Positions 45,374 through 55,049 are shown, counted from the stretch's first letter. The stretch: DNA of 64,000 bases from Erythrobacter cryptus DSM 12079 (GCF_000422985.1 NZ_AUHC01000013.1:1-64000), one strand, 5' to 3'. A program made the numbers and translations. The notes: generated by a model not told the origin, from the sequence alone.

Positions 45374-45399
45374 GGAACCGCTATGGCGTGCTTGCGGTT
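45374..45399 (+). promoter_or_regulatory. Candidate EcfG promoter of phyR
   Basis: GGAAC at 45374-45378 is followed after 16 bases by CGGTT, one base off the CGTT -10 of the EcfG consensus (GGAAC-N16/17-CGTT). It ends 46 bases before the phyR ATG, which would give autoregulation of the stress response. Confidence 0.55.
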
Positions 45400-45445
45400 G
45401 TTGCTATGGCCTTGGCCAAGGCCCTTCACCGAAGCGGAGTATGCC

Positions 45446-46237
45446 ATGTCGCTCGCAGCCCAGATCGCCGCCAACCTGCCTTACCTGCGCCGCTATGCCC
45501 GCGCGCTGGCCGGCTCGCAGGCCGATGGCGATGCCTTCGTGCGCGCGCTGCTCGAGGTGGCGCTCGCTGACGAGACGCTCAAGGCCAGCCTTGCCGGCGG
45601 GCGAATGCCGCTTTACCGCGCCTTCAGCAAACTGTGGGCGAGCGCCACCGGCCCGATCGTCGGCGGCGCGCCCTCGAGCGAGCACGAGGCCGGGGCCCAG
45701 GCCCGGCTCGGCACCATCACGCCCCCGGCGCGCCAGGCGCTGCTGCTGACCACGCTCGAGGACTTCTCCCACGCCGAGGCTGCGGCGATCCTCGATCGCA
45801 CCCCCGATGACATCGCGGCGATGGTGGCCGAGGCGATCGCCGAGATCGAACGCGAGGCGGCGACCAGCGTGCTCATCATCGAGGATGAGCCGCTGATCGC
45901 GATGCAGCTTGAGGAGCTCGTCACCAGCCTCGGCCACTCCGTCAGCGGCACCGCCGCCACCCGCAGCCAGGCGCGCGCCGCGGTGGCCGAGGCCACCCCG
46001 GGCCTGGTGCTCGCCGATATCCAGCTTGCCGATGGTTCCTCCGGCCTCGATGCGGTGGACGATATCCTCGCGATCGCGACCATGCCGGTGATCTTCATCA
46101 CCGCTTTCCCCGAGCGCCTGCTGACCGGCGACCGGCCCGAGCCGACCTATCTTGTCACCAAGCCTTTCCAGGAAGCGACGGTGCGCGCGGCGATCAGCCA
46201 GGCGCTGTTCTTCGGTTCGACCCGCCCGCTCGGCTAG
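45446..46237 (+). CDS. phyR: General stress response regulator PhyR
   Basis: This 263-residue protein has an N-terminal sigma-like domain (about residues 1-130, with LPYLRRYARALAGSQADGDAFV and a FSHAEAAAILDRTPDDIA region) and a C-terminal receiver domain with phosphoacceptor Asp191 in LVLADIQLADG, acidic pair EDE and Lys in VTKPF. When phosphorylated the sigma-like part binds NepR and releases EcfG. ATG 45446 is the family start. Its stop shares CTAG with the convergent kinase gene. Confidence 0.96.
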   Translation: MSLAAQIAANLPYLRRYARALAGSQADGDAFVRALLEVALADETLKASLAGGRMPLYRAFSKLWASATGPIVGGAPSSEHEAGAQARLGTITPPARQALLLTTLEDFSHAEAAAILDRTPDDIAAMVAEAIAEIEREAATSVLIIEDEPLIAMQLEELVTSLGHSVSGTAATRSQARAAVAEATPGLVLADIQLADGSSGLDAVDDILAIATMPVIFITAFPERLLTGDRPEPTYLVTKPFQEATVRAAISQALFFGSTRPLG

Positions 46238-47973
46238 GGCTTCCTCACCCGCCGGTCGGCGGGCCGCTCACGGATGTGGAAATCCGCCGGGCGCCTCACC
46301 GGCACGGTGAGCACGCAGCGCACGCCTTCGGGGGCGAAATCGAGCACCACCGGCTGGCGCAGCTCGTGGGCGACGACCTTCTCGATCAGCTCGGTGCCAA
46401 AACCGCGGCGGCGCTCGGCGGCGACCGGCGGGCCGCCGCGCTCCTGCCACTCGACCTCGGCAAAGTGCTCGCCTGCCTTGCGCCAGCGGATCGTCACCTG
46501 CCCGCCGGTCACGCTGAGCGCGCCATACTTGGCGGCATTGGTGGCCAGTTCGTGGATCGCAAGGCCGAAGGACAGCGCGTCATTGGGCGCCAGTTCCAGC
46601 TCCGGCCCCTCGAGCAGGATGGCATCGCCCAGCGCGATGCGGAAGTGCTGGAGTTCCGCCTCGATCACCGCGCGGATCGGGGTGGTGCCCCAATCGGTGA
46701 CGGTGAGCAGATCGTGGGTGGCCGAAAGCGCGCGGATGCGCCCTTCGAGACTGTCAGCAAAATCGGCCAGCCCGCTGGCGCGGCGGCGGGTGAGCGCGAT
46801 GATCGAAAGCACGTTGGCGAGCGTGTTCTTGACCCGGTGGTTGAGCTCGCGCACCAGCGAATTGCGGATCGAATGCTGCTCCTCGAAGAAGGCGAGCCGG
46901 GCCTGATCCTCGAAGGCCTGCTGCGTCAGCAGTCGCGCCAGCAGCATCAGCAGGCTGGCAAGCGCCAGGCCGAACATCAGCGTCACCATCGACAGCGGCG
47001 AGAGCACCGCCGGATCGGCGTTCTCGACCACCAGCAGGAGCTTGCGATCGGCGATGGTGACTTCCTGCTCCACCCGCGCGCTGGTATCGGCGCCGCTGGC
47101 CCGTGCCACCAGCAGGTGCCCGGTGCTCGCCTCGCCGTCATAGAGCCGCACGCCGAAGCGCGCAGGGCCTTCGCGCGCCAACGCCGCGTCAAGGAAGGTG
47201 CGCGCACGAAACGGGGTATAGACAAAGCCGATCAATCGCCGCTCGCCCCCGGGGGCGATGCGGAAGGCGGGCATGTAGATCGCGAAGGTCGGCACCCCGC
47301 CAGGCGTTTCCTGCTCGAGCATGATCCGCCCCGAGGCAGCCGGGCGCAGCGTCAGCTCGGCCTCGGCCATGGCCGCGGCGCGGGCCGGATCGGAATACAT
47401 GTCATAGCCGAGCGCGCGGCGGCTGATTGCGGTGGCCGGCGCGAACATCGCCACCGGCGCCACCCGCGCGCTCTGGCTGGCAGGGGCGGGGTGAATGTCG
47501 GGATAATCGGGTTGGCGCTGGCGGATGCGCGCAAGAAAGGCGGGCAGTTCGCGCGGCTCGAGCACCGGCAGCCAGCCGATTCCTTCCGCACCGGAAATCT
47601 CCGGGTCAAGCTTGAGCGCGCGCACGAAGTTCTCAAAGGTGGCCGGATCGACATCCTCGAGGCTCGAGAACAACGCCGCTCCGGCCCGCAGGTATGAGGC
47701 AAAGCCGCTCCCGCTGCGGTCGAGCGCGGCGGCCACGCTCTGAGCATATTCGCGCATCTGCGCCCGCTCGCTCGCCCGGGCGTTGCTCTCGATGGCAAAG
47801 ACGCTAAGGCCGGTGATCGCCGCAAGCGCAAGGAAGATCGTCAGCGGAATGGCGCGCGGATAGAGCACCAGCCAGCGCCGCGCGCGGCCCGAAGGCGGCG
47901 GCGGGGGGGCGGCTGGCTCGCTTGCCGGGCTGAGGCTGCGCGTTGCGATGGTGCCTGATCCTGCCTGTGCCAT
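46234..47973 (-). CDS. CHASE-domain HWE-type sensor histidine kinase (PhyK-like)
   Basis: This protein of about 579 residues should phosphorylate PhyR in response to an external signal. A first membrane helix near residues 43-62 is followed by a periplasmic CHASE domain (GWLPVLEPRELPAFLARIR, FAIYMPAFR), a second helix near 330-350, and a HisKA_2/HWE kinase domain. The phospho-His box is ELNHRVKNTLANVLSIIALT and the ATP-site N-box is HELATNAAKYGALS. ATG 47973 is chosen because sequence before it looks non-coding. Its location between phyR and nepR-ecfG is typical. Confidence 0.9.
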   Translation of the reverse strand: MAQAGSGTIATRSLSPASEPAAPPPPPSGRARRWLVLYPRAIPLTIFLALAAITGLSVFAIESNARASERAQMREYAQSVAAALDRSGSGFASYLRAGAALFSSLEDVDPATFENFVRALKLDPEISGAEGIGWLPVLEPRELPAFLARIRQRQPDYPDIHPAPASQSARVAPVAMFAPATAISRRALGYDMYSDPARAAAMAEAELTLRPAASGRIMLEQETPGGVPTFAIYMPAFRIAPGGERRLIGFVYTPFRARTFLDAALAREGPARFGVRLYDGEASTGHLLVARASGADTSARVEQEVTIADRKLLLVVENADPAVLSPLSMVTLMFGLALASLLMLLARLLTQQAFEDQARLAFFEEQHSIRNSLVRELNHRVKNTLANVLSIIALTRRRASGLADFADSLEGRIRALSATHDLLTVTDWGTTPIRAVIEAELQHFRIALGDAILLEGPELELAPNDALSFGLAIHELATNAAKYGALSVTGGQVTIRWRKAGEHFAEVEWQERGGPPVAAERRRGFGTELIEKVVAHELRQPVVLDFAPEGVRCVLTVPVRRPADFHIRERPADRRVRKP

Positions 47974-48026
47974 GCCCGCCTGCGCCGCGCCCGACCGTTT
48001 GTCTTGGCCGTGCCCGCGCTGCAAGC

Positions 48027-48051
48027 GGAACCAAACAGGTAGCGCATCGTT
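48027..48051 (+). promoter_or_regulatory. EcfG-dependent promoter of nepR-ecfG
   Basis: GGAAC (48027-48031), exactly 16 bases, then CGTT (48048-48051): a full match to the EcfG/sigma-EcfG consensus. It lies in the 207-base gap between the divergent kinase and nepR genes and points toward nepR-ecfG, giving positive feedback. Confidence 0.8.
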
Positions 48052-48180
48052 GCCGAATCGTCCAAACACCATGGGCAATGCGGTTCGATCGGGACGGGAA
48101 CCGCGCCCGGCGCAAGCATGCCGGGGGCCGGACTCGCAGGGAGCCCGGAGGAACGGGATCAGGGGCAGGCTCAGGGCAGG

Positions 48181-48426
48181 ATGGCCACAGATCAGGATCA
48201 TGAGGGGGCAAGGGGGCGCGGCGGCAGCGCCGACCGGACGCCGCGCCGCGCGCCCGATTGGGCCGATGGGCTCAAGCAGCTTTACGATTCGGTGGTCGAG
48301 GAAGACCTGCCCGACAGTTTCAAGGCCCTGCTCGACCGGCTGGACGAACTCGGCCAGGGGGCAGCGCCCGGCGGCAGCGCCGCCAAGGCCGCGCGTCCCG
48401 CCACCAGGCCGGATGACCAGCGGTGA
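48181..48426 (+). CDS. nepR: Anti-sigma factor NepR
   Basis: This 81-residue protein keeps EcfG inactive until phosphorylated PhyR binds it. The core has the NepR pattern WADGLKQLYDSVVEEDLPDSF followed by LLDRLDEL; the N- and C-terminal parts are disordered and charged. ATG 48181 follows AGGGCAGG. An ATG at 48118 would add 21 residues without a ribosome site. It overlaps the ecfG GTG (GTGA), so the antisigma and sigma factors are made in fixed proportion. Confidence 0.92.
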   Translation: MATDQDHEGARGRGGSADRTPRRAPDWADGLKQLYDSVVEEDLPDSFKALLDRLDELGQGAAPGGSAAKAARPATRPDDQR

Positions 48427-49064
48427 GCGCGGATCACGCCCCCAAGGACGGCCCCGCCCCGGGCGACCGCCTCTCGGCGCTCGACAAGGCGAGCTTCAAG
48501 CGCGAGCTGACCGAAGTTGTGCCGCACCTGCGCGCCTTTGCCCGCGGGCTGTGCGGAAGGCCCGATCTTGCCGACGATCTGGTGCAGGAAACCCTGCTCA
48601 AGGCCTGGGCGGCGCAGGACCGCTTCGAACCCGGCACCTCGATGCGCGCCTGGACCTTCGTGATCCTCAGGAACGCTTACCTAACCGACATGCGCCGCAA
48701 CCGCTTTCGCGGCGAATATGATGAGGGCGTGGCCGAACGTATCCTCACTGCGCCCGCCGGGCAGGAGGAACCGATCCACCTTTCCGATCTGCACCGCGCG
48801 CTTCTGACCTTGCCGCCCGAGCGGCGCGAGGCGCTGCTGCTGGTGGGGGCGGGAGGCTTTTCCTACGAGGAAGCTGCGGAGATCTGCGGCTGCGCCGTCG
48901 GCACCATCAAGAGCCGGGTCGGCCGCGCCCGCGCGGCGCTGACCGAAATGCTGGCGAGCGGCAACATCCCGCGCCGCTCGGCGAGCGACGAGGCCGCCCA
49001 CCGGGCGATCCTCGACGAACTCGAGGAAGTCGCCGCAGGCAACCTTGCCAGCACGCGGGGGTGA
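48423..49064 (+). CDS. ecfG: General stress sigma factor EcfG
   Basis: This 213-residue ECF sigma factor has region 2 (VPHLRAFARGLCGRPDLADDLVQET, residues about 36-60, and AWTFVILRNAYLTDMRRNRF) and region 4 (LPPERREALLLVGAGGFSYEEAAEI and GTIKSRVGRARAAL). It should direct transcription from GGAAC-N16-CGTT promoters. The start is GTG 48423, coupled to nepR. The SKSRVGRAR-type region 4 helix (TIKSRVGRARA) is typical of the EcfG group. Confidence 0.95.
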   Translation: MSADHAPKDGPAPGDRLSALDKASFKRELTEVVPHLRAFARGLCGRPDLADDLVQETLLKAWAAQDRFEPGTSMRAWTFVILRNAYLTDMRRNRFRGEYDEGVAERILTAPAGQEEPIHLSDLHRALLTLPPERREALLLVGAGGFSYEEAAEICGCAVGTIKSRVGRARAALTEMLASGNIPRRSASDEAAHRAILDELEEVAAGNLASTRG

Positions 49065-49168
49065 CCTGCCGCCCGCCTGCTCGGGCAGGGGCGGGGGCAG
49101 CGCGATCATCCACGATCCTTGCCCATGGTGAGGGAGCCGCCAGCGCCAAAGCGATGATGTGCGCAAGC

Positions 49169-49200
49169 AAAAAGGCCCGAGGCAGCGCTGCCCCGGGCCT
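49169..49200 (-). terminator. Rho-independent terminator of sodB
   Basis: AGGCCCG-A-GGCAGC pairs with GCTGCC-C-CGGGCCT (14-base arms, one mismatch). On the minus strand TTTTT follows directly. It lies 26 bases past the sodB stop. Confidence 0.85.
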
Positions 49201-49226
49201 CCCGTTCCTTCAATGCCGACGTAAGC

Positions 49227-49835
49227 TCAGGCGTAGGTCCACACCGTCCCGCGCGCCAGGTTCTCGCTGGCAAAAGCCCAGTTGAGCTTTCCTTCGACCA
49301 CCGCATCGAGATAAGCCGGGCGCTTGTTCTGGCGATCGAGATAATAGGCGTGCTCCCACACGTCGAGCACGAGCAGCGGGTTCATGCTGCTGTCGGCGAG
49401 GGTGTCGGCATCGTGGGTTTCCTCGATGGAAAGCTTGCCGTCCTTTTCGGCCAGCCACACCCAGCCGCTGGCGAAATGGCCGGCGCCGCGGTCCTTCAAT
49501 TGCTGCTTGAGCGCATCGAGCGAACCGAAGGCCTCATCGATCTTGGCGGCAAGCTCAGCCGAGGGCGCGGTGCTCTCGGGCGCCAGCGAGTGCCAGTAAA
49601 AGGCGTGGTTCCAGGTCTGCGCGGCATTGTTGAACAGGCCCTGGTTGGTGCCGCGCGCGGCAGCGATGATCGCCTCGAGCGGCTTGCTTTCATGCTCGGT
49701 CCCCGCGATCGCCGCGTTCATCTTGTCGACATAGGTCTGGTGGTGCTTGCCATGGTGGAACGAGAGCGTCTCGGCCGAGATCGCCGGGGCAAGCGCGTCA
49801 GCGGCATAGGGTAGGGGGGCAAGTGCGAAAGCCAT
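49227..49835 (-). CDS. sodB: Superoxide dismutase [Fe]
   Basis: This 202-residue cytosolic enzyme dismutates superoxide. Metal ligands are in FHHGKHHQTYVDK, AQTWNHAFYWHSL and LDVWEHAYYLDRQNKR. The Ala-Gln before TWNHAFYW is the iron-type signature, placing the second-shell Gln as in FeSOD. A GGAGGATGAC ribosome site lies before ATG 49835. Its place beside ecfG fits stress defence, but I see no GGAAC/CGTT promoter before it. Confidence 0.96.
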   Translation of the reverse strand: MAFALAPLPYAADALAPAISAETLSFHHGKHHQTYVDKMNAAIAGTEHESKPLEAIIAAARGTNQGLFNNAAQTWNHAFYWHSLAPESTAPSAELAAKIDEAFGSLDALKQQLKDRGAGHFASGWVWLAEKDGKLSIEETHDADTLADSSMNPLLVLDVWEHAYYLDRQNKRPAYLDAVVEGKLNWAFASENLARGTVWTYA

Positions 49836-49905
49836 GTCATCCTCCGGAAGGCTAGTGTGTGAAGCTTGATAGCGACAACGCAGATGCGCGTTAAGGGTTG
49901 CAGCT

Positions 49906-51165
49906 TCAAGTCCGCGCGGTGCGATCGACCGCGCTGGCCACGGCCACATTCATGGTGACATTGCCGAGCGTGCGCATCAGATCGGGCAGCATCTCCACCG
50001 CCACCAGCAGCGCCAGCGGCTCCACCGGCACGCCCATGGCATGGGCGATCGGCCCGATCGAGACGACAAAGCTGATCGATCCGGGAAGGCTCACCGCCGA
50101 CAGGCTGATGAGGCTGGCGACAAGGATGCCGGCAAGGCCGATCGCCAGCGGCACCTCGATCCCGGCCAGCGCGGCGATGTAATAGACCACCGCGAGGTTC
50201 ATCGCCGCGCTGGTGGCGCGGAACACCACCACCTCGAGCGGCAGGACGAATTCGGCGGTGGCCGGGCTGAGGCCGAGCCGCGCGGCCGAGGCGAGCATCG
50301 CCGGAAGGCTCGCCAGCGAGGACTGCGTGGACAGCGCCACCGCCTGGGCGGGCAGCATAGCCCGGGCAAAGCGCGCGAGCGGCACGCGCCCGCCGAGCGC
50401 TGCGATGGCATAGGCAAGGACCAGCACGAAGCTGCCCATCAGGCTGACGGTGATGACATAGTGCCCGAGCGCGGCAAAGGCGCCGCCGCCGCTTTCCACC
50501 CCCACCCCATAGGCCAGCGCGAAGACTCCCACCGGGGCGGCGGCGAGCACCCAGCCGATGATCAGCAGCATGGCATTGCCGAGCGCGTGGAACAGGCCGA
50601 TGAGGCGCTCCCCTTGCTCGCTCGGCAGGCGAGTGAGCGCCACCGCCAGCATCACGAAGAACAGGGTGAGCGGCAGCATCGCGGTTTCGGCCGCGGCAGC
50701 GATGATGTTGGAGGAGACCAGCGAGGCGAGGAAGTCGAGCACCTCGGGCACGGTGCCCACCTCGGCGCGCCCCTGTGCAAGGAAGGACTCGGCCCCGGCG
50801 GGCACCGGCCAGGCGCGCAGCAGCATGGGCATGACCAGCGTGGTAAAGGCCCCGCCGGCAAGCTGCGCGGCGATGAGGATGGTGATCAGCCGGCGCGCCA
50901 CCTGCCCCACCCGGGCGGCGCGGATCATCTGCACGAGGCCCAGCACCAACAGCGCGGCGACCAGCGGAATGATCGTCATTTGCAGGGCGCGCAGCCACAG
51001 CCCGCCCACCAGTGCGGCAAGCTCGCCCGCAAGGCTCGGCGCGCCGAGCCTGCCCGCGGCGATTCCTGCCACCAGCCCGCCCACCAGCGCAGCAAAGGTC
51101 AGCGCCACCGGCAGGCGGATCTCGACCAGCGTGAAGGGGGCGCTCGCCTGTGTGCTCTCGTGCAA
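49906..51165 (-). CDS. Dicarboxylate/amino acid:cation symporter (DAACS family)
   Basis: This protein of about 419 residues has the DctA/GltP family layout: about eight membrane helices, [21 protein letters not shown], the serine-rich reentrant segment [15 protein letters not shown], and the C-terminal [13 protein letters not shown] and [17 protein letters not shown] regions. It takes up C4-dicarboxylates or glutamate with H+ or Na+. The likely start is TTG 51165, preceded by GGAACGGA; longer frames run into the divergent glmM gene. The substrate is not certain. Confidence 0.88.
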   Translation of the reverse strand: MHESTQASAPFTLVEIRLPVALTFAALVGGLVAGIAAGRLGAPSLAGELAALVGGLWLRALQMTIIPLVAALLVLGLVQMIRAARVGQVARRLITILIAAQLAGGAFTTLVMPMLLRAWPVPAGAESFLAQGRAEVGTVPEVLDFLASLVSSNIIAAAAETAMLPLTLFFVMLAVALTRLPSEQGERLIGLFHALGNAMLLIIGWVLAAAPVGVFALAYGVGVESGGGAFAALGHYVITVSLMGSFVLVLAYAIAALGGRVPLARFARAMLPAQAVALSTQSSLASLPAMLASAARLGLSPATAEFVLPLEVVVFRATSAAMNLAVVYYIAALAGIEVPLAIGLAGILVASLISLSAVSLPGSISFVVSIGPIAHAMGVPVEPLALLVAVEMLPDLMRTLGNVTMNVAVASAVDRTART

Positions 51166-51262
51166 TTTCCGTTCCTTGTGCGGGCGCGGGCCCTTTCCTT
51201 TGCGCGATAACCGCGCCACAAGCGCAAGACAATCGCCGCCATCGGGCGCAAGGACGGGGGAC

Positions 51263-52600
51263 ATGAGCCGCAAGCTGTTCGGAACCGACGGGATCAGGGG
51301 GCGCACCAATGCCGGCGTGATGACCGCGACGACCGCGATGAAGGTCGGGCAGGCCGCCGGGCGCCATTTCCTGCGCGGCGGCCACCGCCACCGGGTGGTG
51401 ATCGGCAAGGACACGCGCCTATCGGGCTACATGATGGAAAGCGCGCTGGTGGCGGGCTTCACCAGCGTGGGCATCGACGTGATCATGACCGGGCCGCTGC
51501 CCACCCCCGCGATTGCCCTGCTCACCCGTGAGATGCGCGCTGACCTTGGCGTGATGATCTCGGCCAGCCACAACCTCTTTGCCGACAATGGCATCAAGCT
51601 TTTCGGCCCGGATGGCTTCAAGCTTTCCGACGAGGCTGAGGCCGAGATCGAGCGGCTGATGGAAACCGAAATCCCGCTCGCCCCGGCCGAATCGATCGGG
51701 CGCGCGCGCCGGATCGAGGATGCCCGCGGGCGCTATATCCATAGCGTCAAACAGTCGGTCGCCGCGGAAATCCGCTTCGATGGCCTCAAGGTGGTGGTCG
51801 ATTGCGCCCACGGGGCGGCGTATCAGGTCGCCCCTTCGGCGATCTGGGAGCTGGGGGCCGAGGTGGTGGCGCTCGGCGTCAGCCCCAATGGCACCAACAT
51901 CAACGACGGGGTCGGTTCGACCGCGATCGCCGCGCTCCAGGCCAAGGTGGTGGAGGAGGGCGCCGATATCGGCATTGCCCTTGATGGCGATGCCGACCGT
52001 CTGATCGTGGTCGATGAGAAGGGCCGCGCGGTTGATGGCGACCAGATCATGGCGCTGATAGCCACCCGGATGCAGGACAAGGGGGCGCTCAGGGGCGGCG
52101 GCGTGGTGGCCACGGTGATGAGCAATCTCGGGCTCGAGCGCTATCTGGCCGGGCGCGGGCTCGATCTGGTGCGCACCAAGGTGGGCGATCGCTATGTGCT
52201 CGAGGCGATGCGCGCAGGCGGATACAATGTCGGGGGCGAGCAATCGGGGCACATGATCCTGCTCGACCATGCCACCACCGGCGATGGCACGCTGGCGGCG
52301 CTGCGGGTGCTCGCCAGTCTGGTGCGCGCCGGCCGCCCGGCGAGCGAGGTGCTCCACGTCTTCGATCCTGTGCCGCAGCTGCTCAAGAACGTGCGCTACG
52401 AAGGCGGAAGGCCGCTCGAGCACCCGCAGGTGGTCGCCGCGATTGCCGAGGCCGAGGCTGCCCTTGCCGGGCGCGGGCGCCTCGTCATCCGTCCCTCGGG
52501 CACCGAGCCGGTGATCCGGGTGATGGCCGAGGGCGACGATCCGACGCAGGTGGAAGGCGTGGTGGACAGCATCTGCGCCGCGGTGAGGGCCGCGGCCTAG
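51263..52600 (+). CDS. glmM: Phosphoglucosamine mutase
   Basis: This 445-residue enzyme converts glucosamine-6-P to glucosamine-1-P for UDP-GlcNAc, which feeds peptidoglycan, LPS and the wecB/wecC sugars. The N-terminal [10 protein letters not shown], the active-site MISASHN with phosphoserine Ser102, the metal site DGDADR and the sugar-binding GGEQSGH are intact. [15 protein letters not shown] closes the protein. It is divergent from the symporter and is followed after nine bases by a DUF1272 gene. Confidence 0.97.
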   Translation: MSRKLFGTDGIRGRTNAGVMTATTAMKVGQAAGRHFLRGGHRHRVVIGKDTRLSGYMMESALVAGFTSVGIDVIMTGPLPTPAIALLTREMRADLGVMISASHNLFADNGIKLFGPDGFKLSDEAEAEIERLMETEIPLAPAESIGRARRIEDARGRYIHSVKQSVAAEIRFDGLKVVVDCAHGAAYQVAPSAIWELGAEVVALGVSPNGTNINDGVGSTAIAALQAKVVEEGADIGIALDGDADRLIVVDEKGRAVDGDQIMALIATRMQDKGALRGGGVVATVMSNLGLERYLAGRGLDLVRTKVGDRYVLEAMRAGGYNVGGEQSGHMILLDHATTGDGTLAALRVLASLVRAGRPASEVLHVFDPVPQLLKNVRYEGGRPLEHPQVVAAIAEAEAALAGRGRLVIRPSGTEPVIRVMAEGDDPTQVEGVVDSICAAVRAAA

Positions 52601-52609
52601 GCGCGCGCG

Positions 52610-52834
52610 ATGCTGGAGATGCGCCCCGATTGCGAGCGCTGCGGCGCCGATCTGCCCGCCGAGGCGCCGGGCGCCTTCATCTGCTCGTTCGAATGCACCT
52701 TCTGCGCGCCCTGTGCCGAGGCGCTCGATGATCGCTGCCCCAATTGCGGCGGCGAGCTGATGGACCGGCCGACGCGCGCGCGATCGCTGCACGCTCGCTT
52801 CCCGCCGGGCACCGAGCGCCGCTTCAAGGGGTAA
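52610..52834 (+). CDS. DUF1272 zinc-ribbon protein
   Basis: This 74-residue protein has four Cys pairs: CERCG, CSFECTFCAPC and CPNCGG, the DUF1272 pattern MLEMRPDCERCGADLP with a C-terminal TRARSLHARF. It probably binds two zinc ions. It is very close behind glmM and may be co-transcribed. Function unknown. Confidence 0.88.
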   Translation: MLEMRPDCERCGADLPAEAPGAFICSFECTFCAPCAEALDDRCPNCGGELMDRPTRARSLHARFPPGTERRFKG

Positions 52835-52852
52835 GCCGCGCGCGGTCCCGAC

Positions 52853-54373
52853 TCAATCATAGCCGTAGTCGGAATAGTCCTTGAAATTGGGCGAGGTGAA
52901 CTTGGTGATCTCGCTCTGGAAGTGCAGCGGCACATTGCCGGTCGAACCGTGGCGCTGCTTGGCCACGATCAGCGTGGCGCGGCCGACGAGCTGTTCGAAC
53001 TTCTCCTCCCAGGCCCGGTATTTCTCCTGAACATCGGGCGGGCTGCTGGCATCGGGCGTGTCGGGCTTGACGAGCTGGTGGTAATAATCGGCGCGGAAGA
53101 TGAACCACACCATGTCCGCGTCCTGCTCGATCGAGCCCGATTCGCGCAGGTCCGAAAGCTGCGGGCGCTTGTCCTCGCGCTGCTCCACCGCGCGCGAAAG
53201 CTGCGAGAGCGCGATCACCGGCACCTGCAATTCCTTGGCCAGCGTCTTGAGCCCGCGGCTGATCTCGGAGATCTCGGTGACGCGGTTGTCATTGCCCCGT
53301 GCGGTGCCCTGCAGCAGCTGGAGATAGTCAACGATGATGAGCCCGATGTCGTGCCGCCGCTTGAGCCGCCGCGCCCGGGCGCGCAGGGCGGCGATGGTCA
53401 GCGCCGGGGTGTCGTCGATGTAGAGCGGCAGCTCGGCAAGGCGCTGGCTGGCATAGGACAGCTTCTGGAAATCCTCGCGCGACAGCTTGCCGCTGCGCAG
53501 CGATTCGGACGGGATCTCGGCCTGTTCGGCAAGGATGCGGGTGGCCAGCTGATCGGCGCTCATCTCGAGGCTGAAGAAGGCCACCGGCGCGCCATAGTTG
53601 AACTCGCCGCCATGGCGCTGCCATTCGAGATGGGCCTCGGCGCAGTTGAAGGCGATATTGGTGGCCAGCGAGGTCTTGCCCATCCCCGGCCGCCCGGCAA
53701 GGATGATGAGGTCGGAAGGGTGCAGGCCCGCGGTCTTGCGGTCGATGCTGGCAAGCCCGGTGGTCTTGCCCGAAAGCCCGCCGCCCGATTTCATCGCCGC
53801 CTCGGCCATGCGGATCGCCTGGAGCGCGGCATCGCGGAAGGTGACTTCCTGCCGCCCCGTTGCGGCCCCTTCTGCGACCTTGAACAGCGCCGCCTCGGCC
53901 TGTTCGACCCGCTCTTTGGGGGAAGTGTCGCTCGAGGTGTCGAGCGCGCCTTCGATGAGCTGCCGCCCGACGCTCACCAGCTCGCGCAGAAGCGCAAGAT
54001 CGTAGATCTGTTCGGCAAGGTCACGCGGTGCGAGCAGCCCGGCCCCGTTGGCGGTGAGCTGGGCCAGATAGCTGGTGCCGCCCAGTTCCTTGAGCGCCTC
54101 GTCGGCCTCGAAATAGGGGCGCAGCGTCACCGGTGAGGCGGTGGTGTTGCGCTCCACCAGCGCCTTGATCCGCGCGAAGATGCGGCTGTGCAGCGGCTCG
54201 AAGAAATGCTCGGGCGCGATCGGCACCTGCAGTTCCTCGAGCACCCGGTTGTCGATCAGCACCGCCCCCAGAAGGGCCGCCTCGGCCTCGAGGTTGAAGG
54301 GCAGCCTCGGCTCGGCAGGATTGCCTGCCTCCTCGCCGGGGGTGATTCTGGAAAGCTTGGCCGGTTCGCTCAT
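52853..54373 (-). CDS. dnaB: Replicative DNA helicase DnaB
   Basis: This 506-residue hexameric helicase opens the replication fork. The N-terminal domain starts LPFNLEAEAALLGAVLIDNR, and the RecA-like domain has Walker A AGRPGMGKTSLA, Walker B-type GLIIVDYLQLL and the DNA-binding loop. I begin at ATG 54373 (MSEPAKLSR); sequence upstream is the gap shared with UPF0262. A DnaA-box-like site lies about 70 bases upstream. The end DYGYD is close to the DUF1272 gene, convergent. Confidence 0.97.
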   Translation of the reverse strand: MSEPAKLSRITPGEEAGNPAEPRLPFNLEAEAALLGAVLIDNRVLEELQVPIAPEHFFEPLHSRIFARIKALVERNTTASPVTLRPYFEADEALKELGGTSYLAQLTANGAGLLAPRDLAEQIYDLALLRELVSVGRQLIEGALDTSSDTSPKERVEQAEAALFKVAEGAATGRQEVTFRDAALQAIRMAEAAMKSGGGLSGKTTGLASIDRKTAGLHPSDLIILAGRPGMGKTSLATNIAFNCAEAHLEWQRHGGEFNYGAPVAFFSLEMSADQLATRILAEQAEIPSESLRSGKLSREDFQKLSYASQRLAELPLYIDDTPALTIAALRARARRLKRRHDIGLIIVDYLQLLQGTARGNDNRVTEISEISRGLKTLAKELQVPVIALSQLSRAVEQREDKRPQLSDLRESGSIEQDADMVWFIFRADYYHQLVKPDTPDASSPPDVQEKYRAWEEKFEQLVGRATLIVAKQRHGSTGNVPLHFQSEITKFTSPNFKDYSDYGYD

Positions 54374-54442
54374 GGCCGCAGGTGATGCGCGCGCCGGCGC
54401 GCCGCGGCAAGGCCGGTCGTGCGGGATATTTGCGCGCGCGCT

Positions 54443-54451
54443 TGTGGATAG
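54443..54451 (+). promoter_or_regulatory. DnaA-box-like site upstream of dnaB
   Basis: TGTGGATAG matches the DnaA box (TGTGGATAA) in eight of nine bases, and lies in the 137-base gap between dnaB and the UPF0262 gene. A single nine-base match can occur by chance. Confidence 0.3.
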
Positions 54452-54510
54452 TGGGGAGAGCCCATCGAAGTGCTTGAAGTGCGCACCCTGCATCTGCGAA
54501 GGCAGGGGGC

Positions 54511-55044
54511 ATGGCCGATCCGCCGCCCGATTCCCTGCCGATCTCCTCTGCCCCCGGGGCTGCGGGCACGCAGCGCATCGCGCAGGTGACGCTCGATGAG
54601 GCAACGATCCTGTGGCGCAACGCCGATGTCGAGCAGGAGCGGCGGGTGGCGATCTATGATCTCATCGAGGAGAACACCTTCAAGCCACTGCGCAGCGCCG
54701 AGCGCGGGGCGAGCGGGCCCTATCACCTGCACCTGTCTGTCAATGACGGGCGTCTGGCGATGGACATCAAGGACACGCAGGAGGTGCTGCTCGAGACCCT
54801 GCTGATCGGCATGGCCCGCTTCCGCCGCCCGATCCGTGAATATTTCGCCATCTGCGACAGCTATTACCAGGCGATCCGCAAGGCCACCCCGGCCGAGATC
54901 GAAACGATCGACATGGCCCGGCGCGGCATCCACAACAATGCCGCCGAACTGCTGCTCGAACGGCTCGAGGGCAAGGTCGAGACCGATTTTGCCACCGCGC
55001 GCCGGCTCTTCACGCTCATCTGCGTGCTGCACATCAAGGGTTGA
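54511..55044 (+). CDS. UPF0262 family protein
   Basis: This 177-residue cytosolic protein has the UPF0262 pattern, with RVAIYDLIEENTFKP, YHLHLSVNDGRLAMDI and IREYFAICDSYYQAIR, then GIHNNAAELLLERL near the end. The family is confined mostly to alphaproteobacteria and has no known function. It is followed by the GH25-like gene and cdd, all closely spaced. Confidence 0.93.
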   Translation: MADPPPDSLPISSAPGAAGTQRIAQVTLDEATILWRNADVEQERRVAIYDLIEENTFKPLRSAERGASGPYHLHLSVNDGRLAMDIKDTQEVLLETLLIGMARFRRPIREYFAICDSYYQAIRKATPAEIETIDMARRGIHNNAAELLLERLEGKVETDFATARRLFTLICVLHIKG

Positions 55045-55049
55045 GCGGC

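Larger units (their letters stand above)
45105..45445. other. Gap between GNAT-like gene and phyR: terminator and EcfG promoter only
   Basis: These 341 bases contain a bidirectional terminator near the left side and an EcfG-type promoter near the right. I find no convincing protein or RNA gene in the rest: short frames there lack ribosome sites and normal codon use. Confidence 0.6.
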
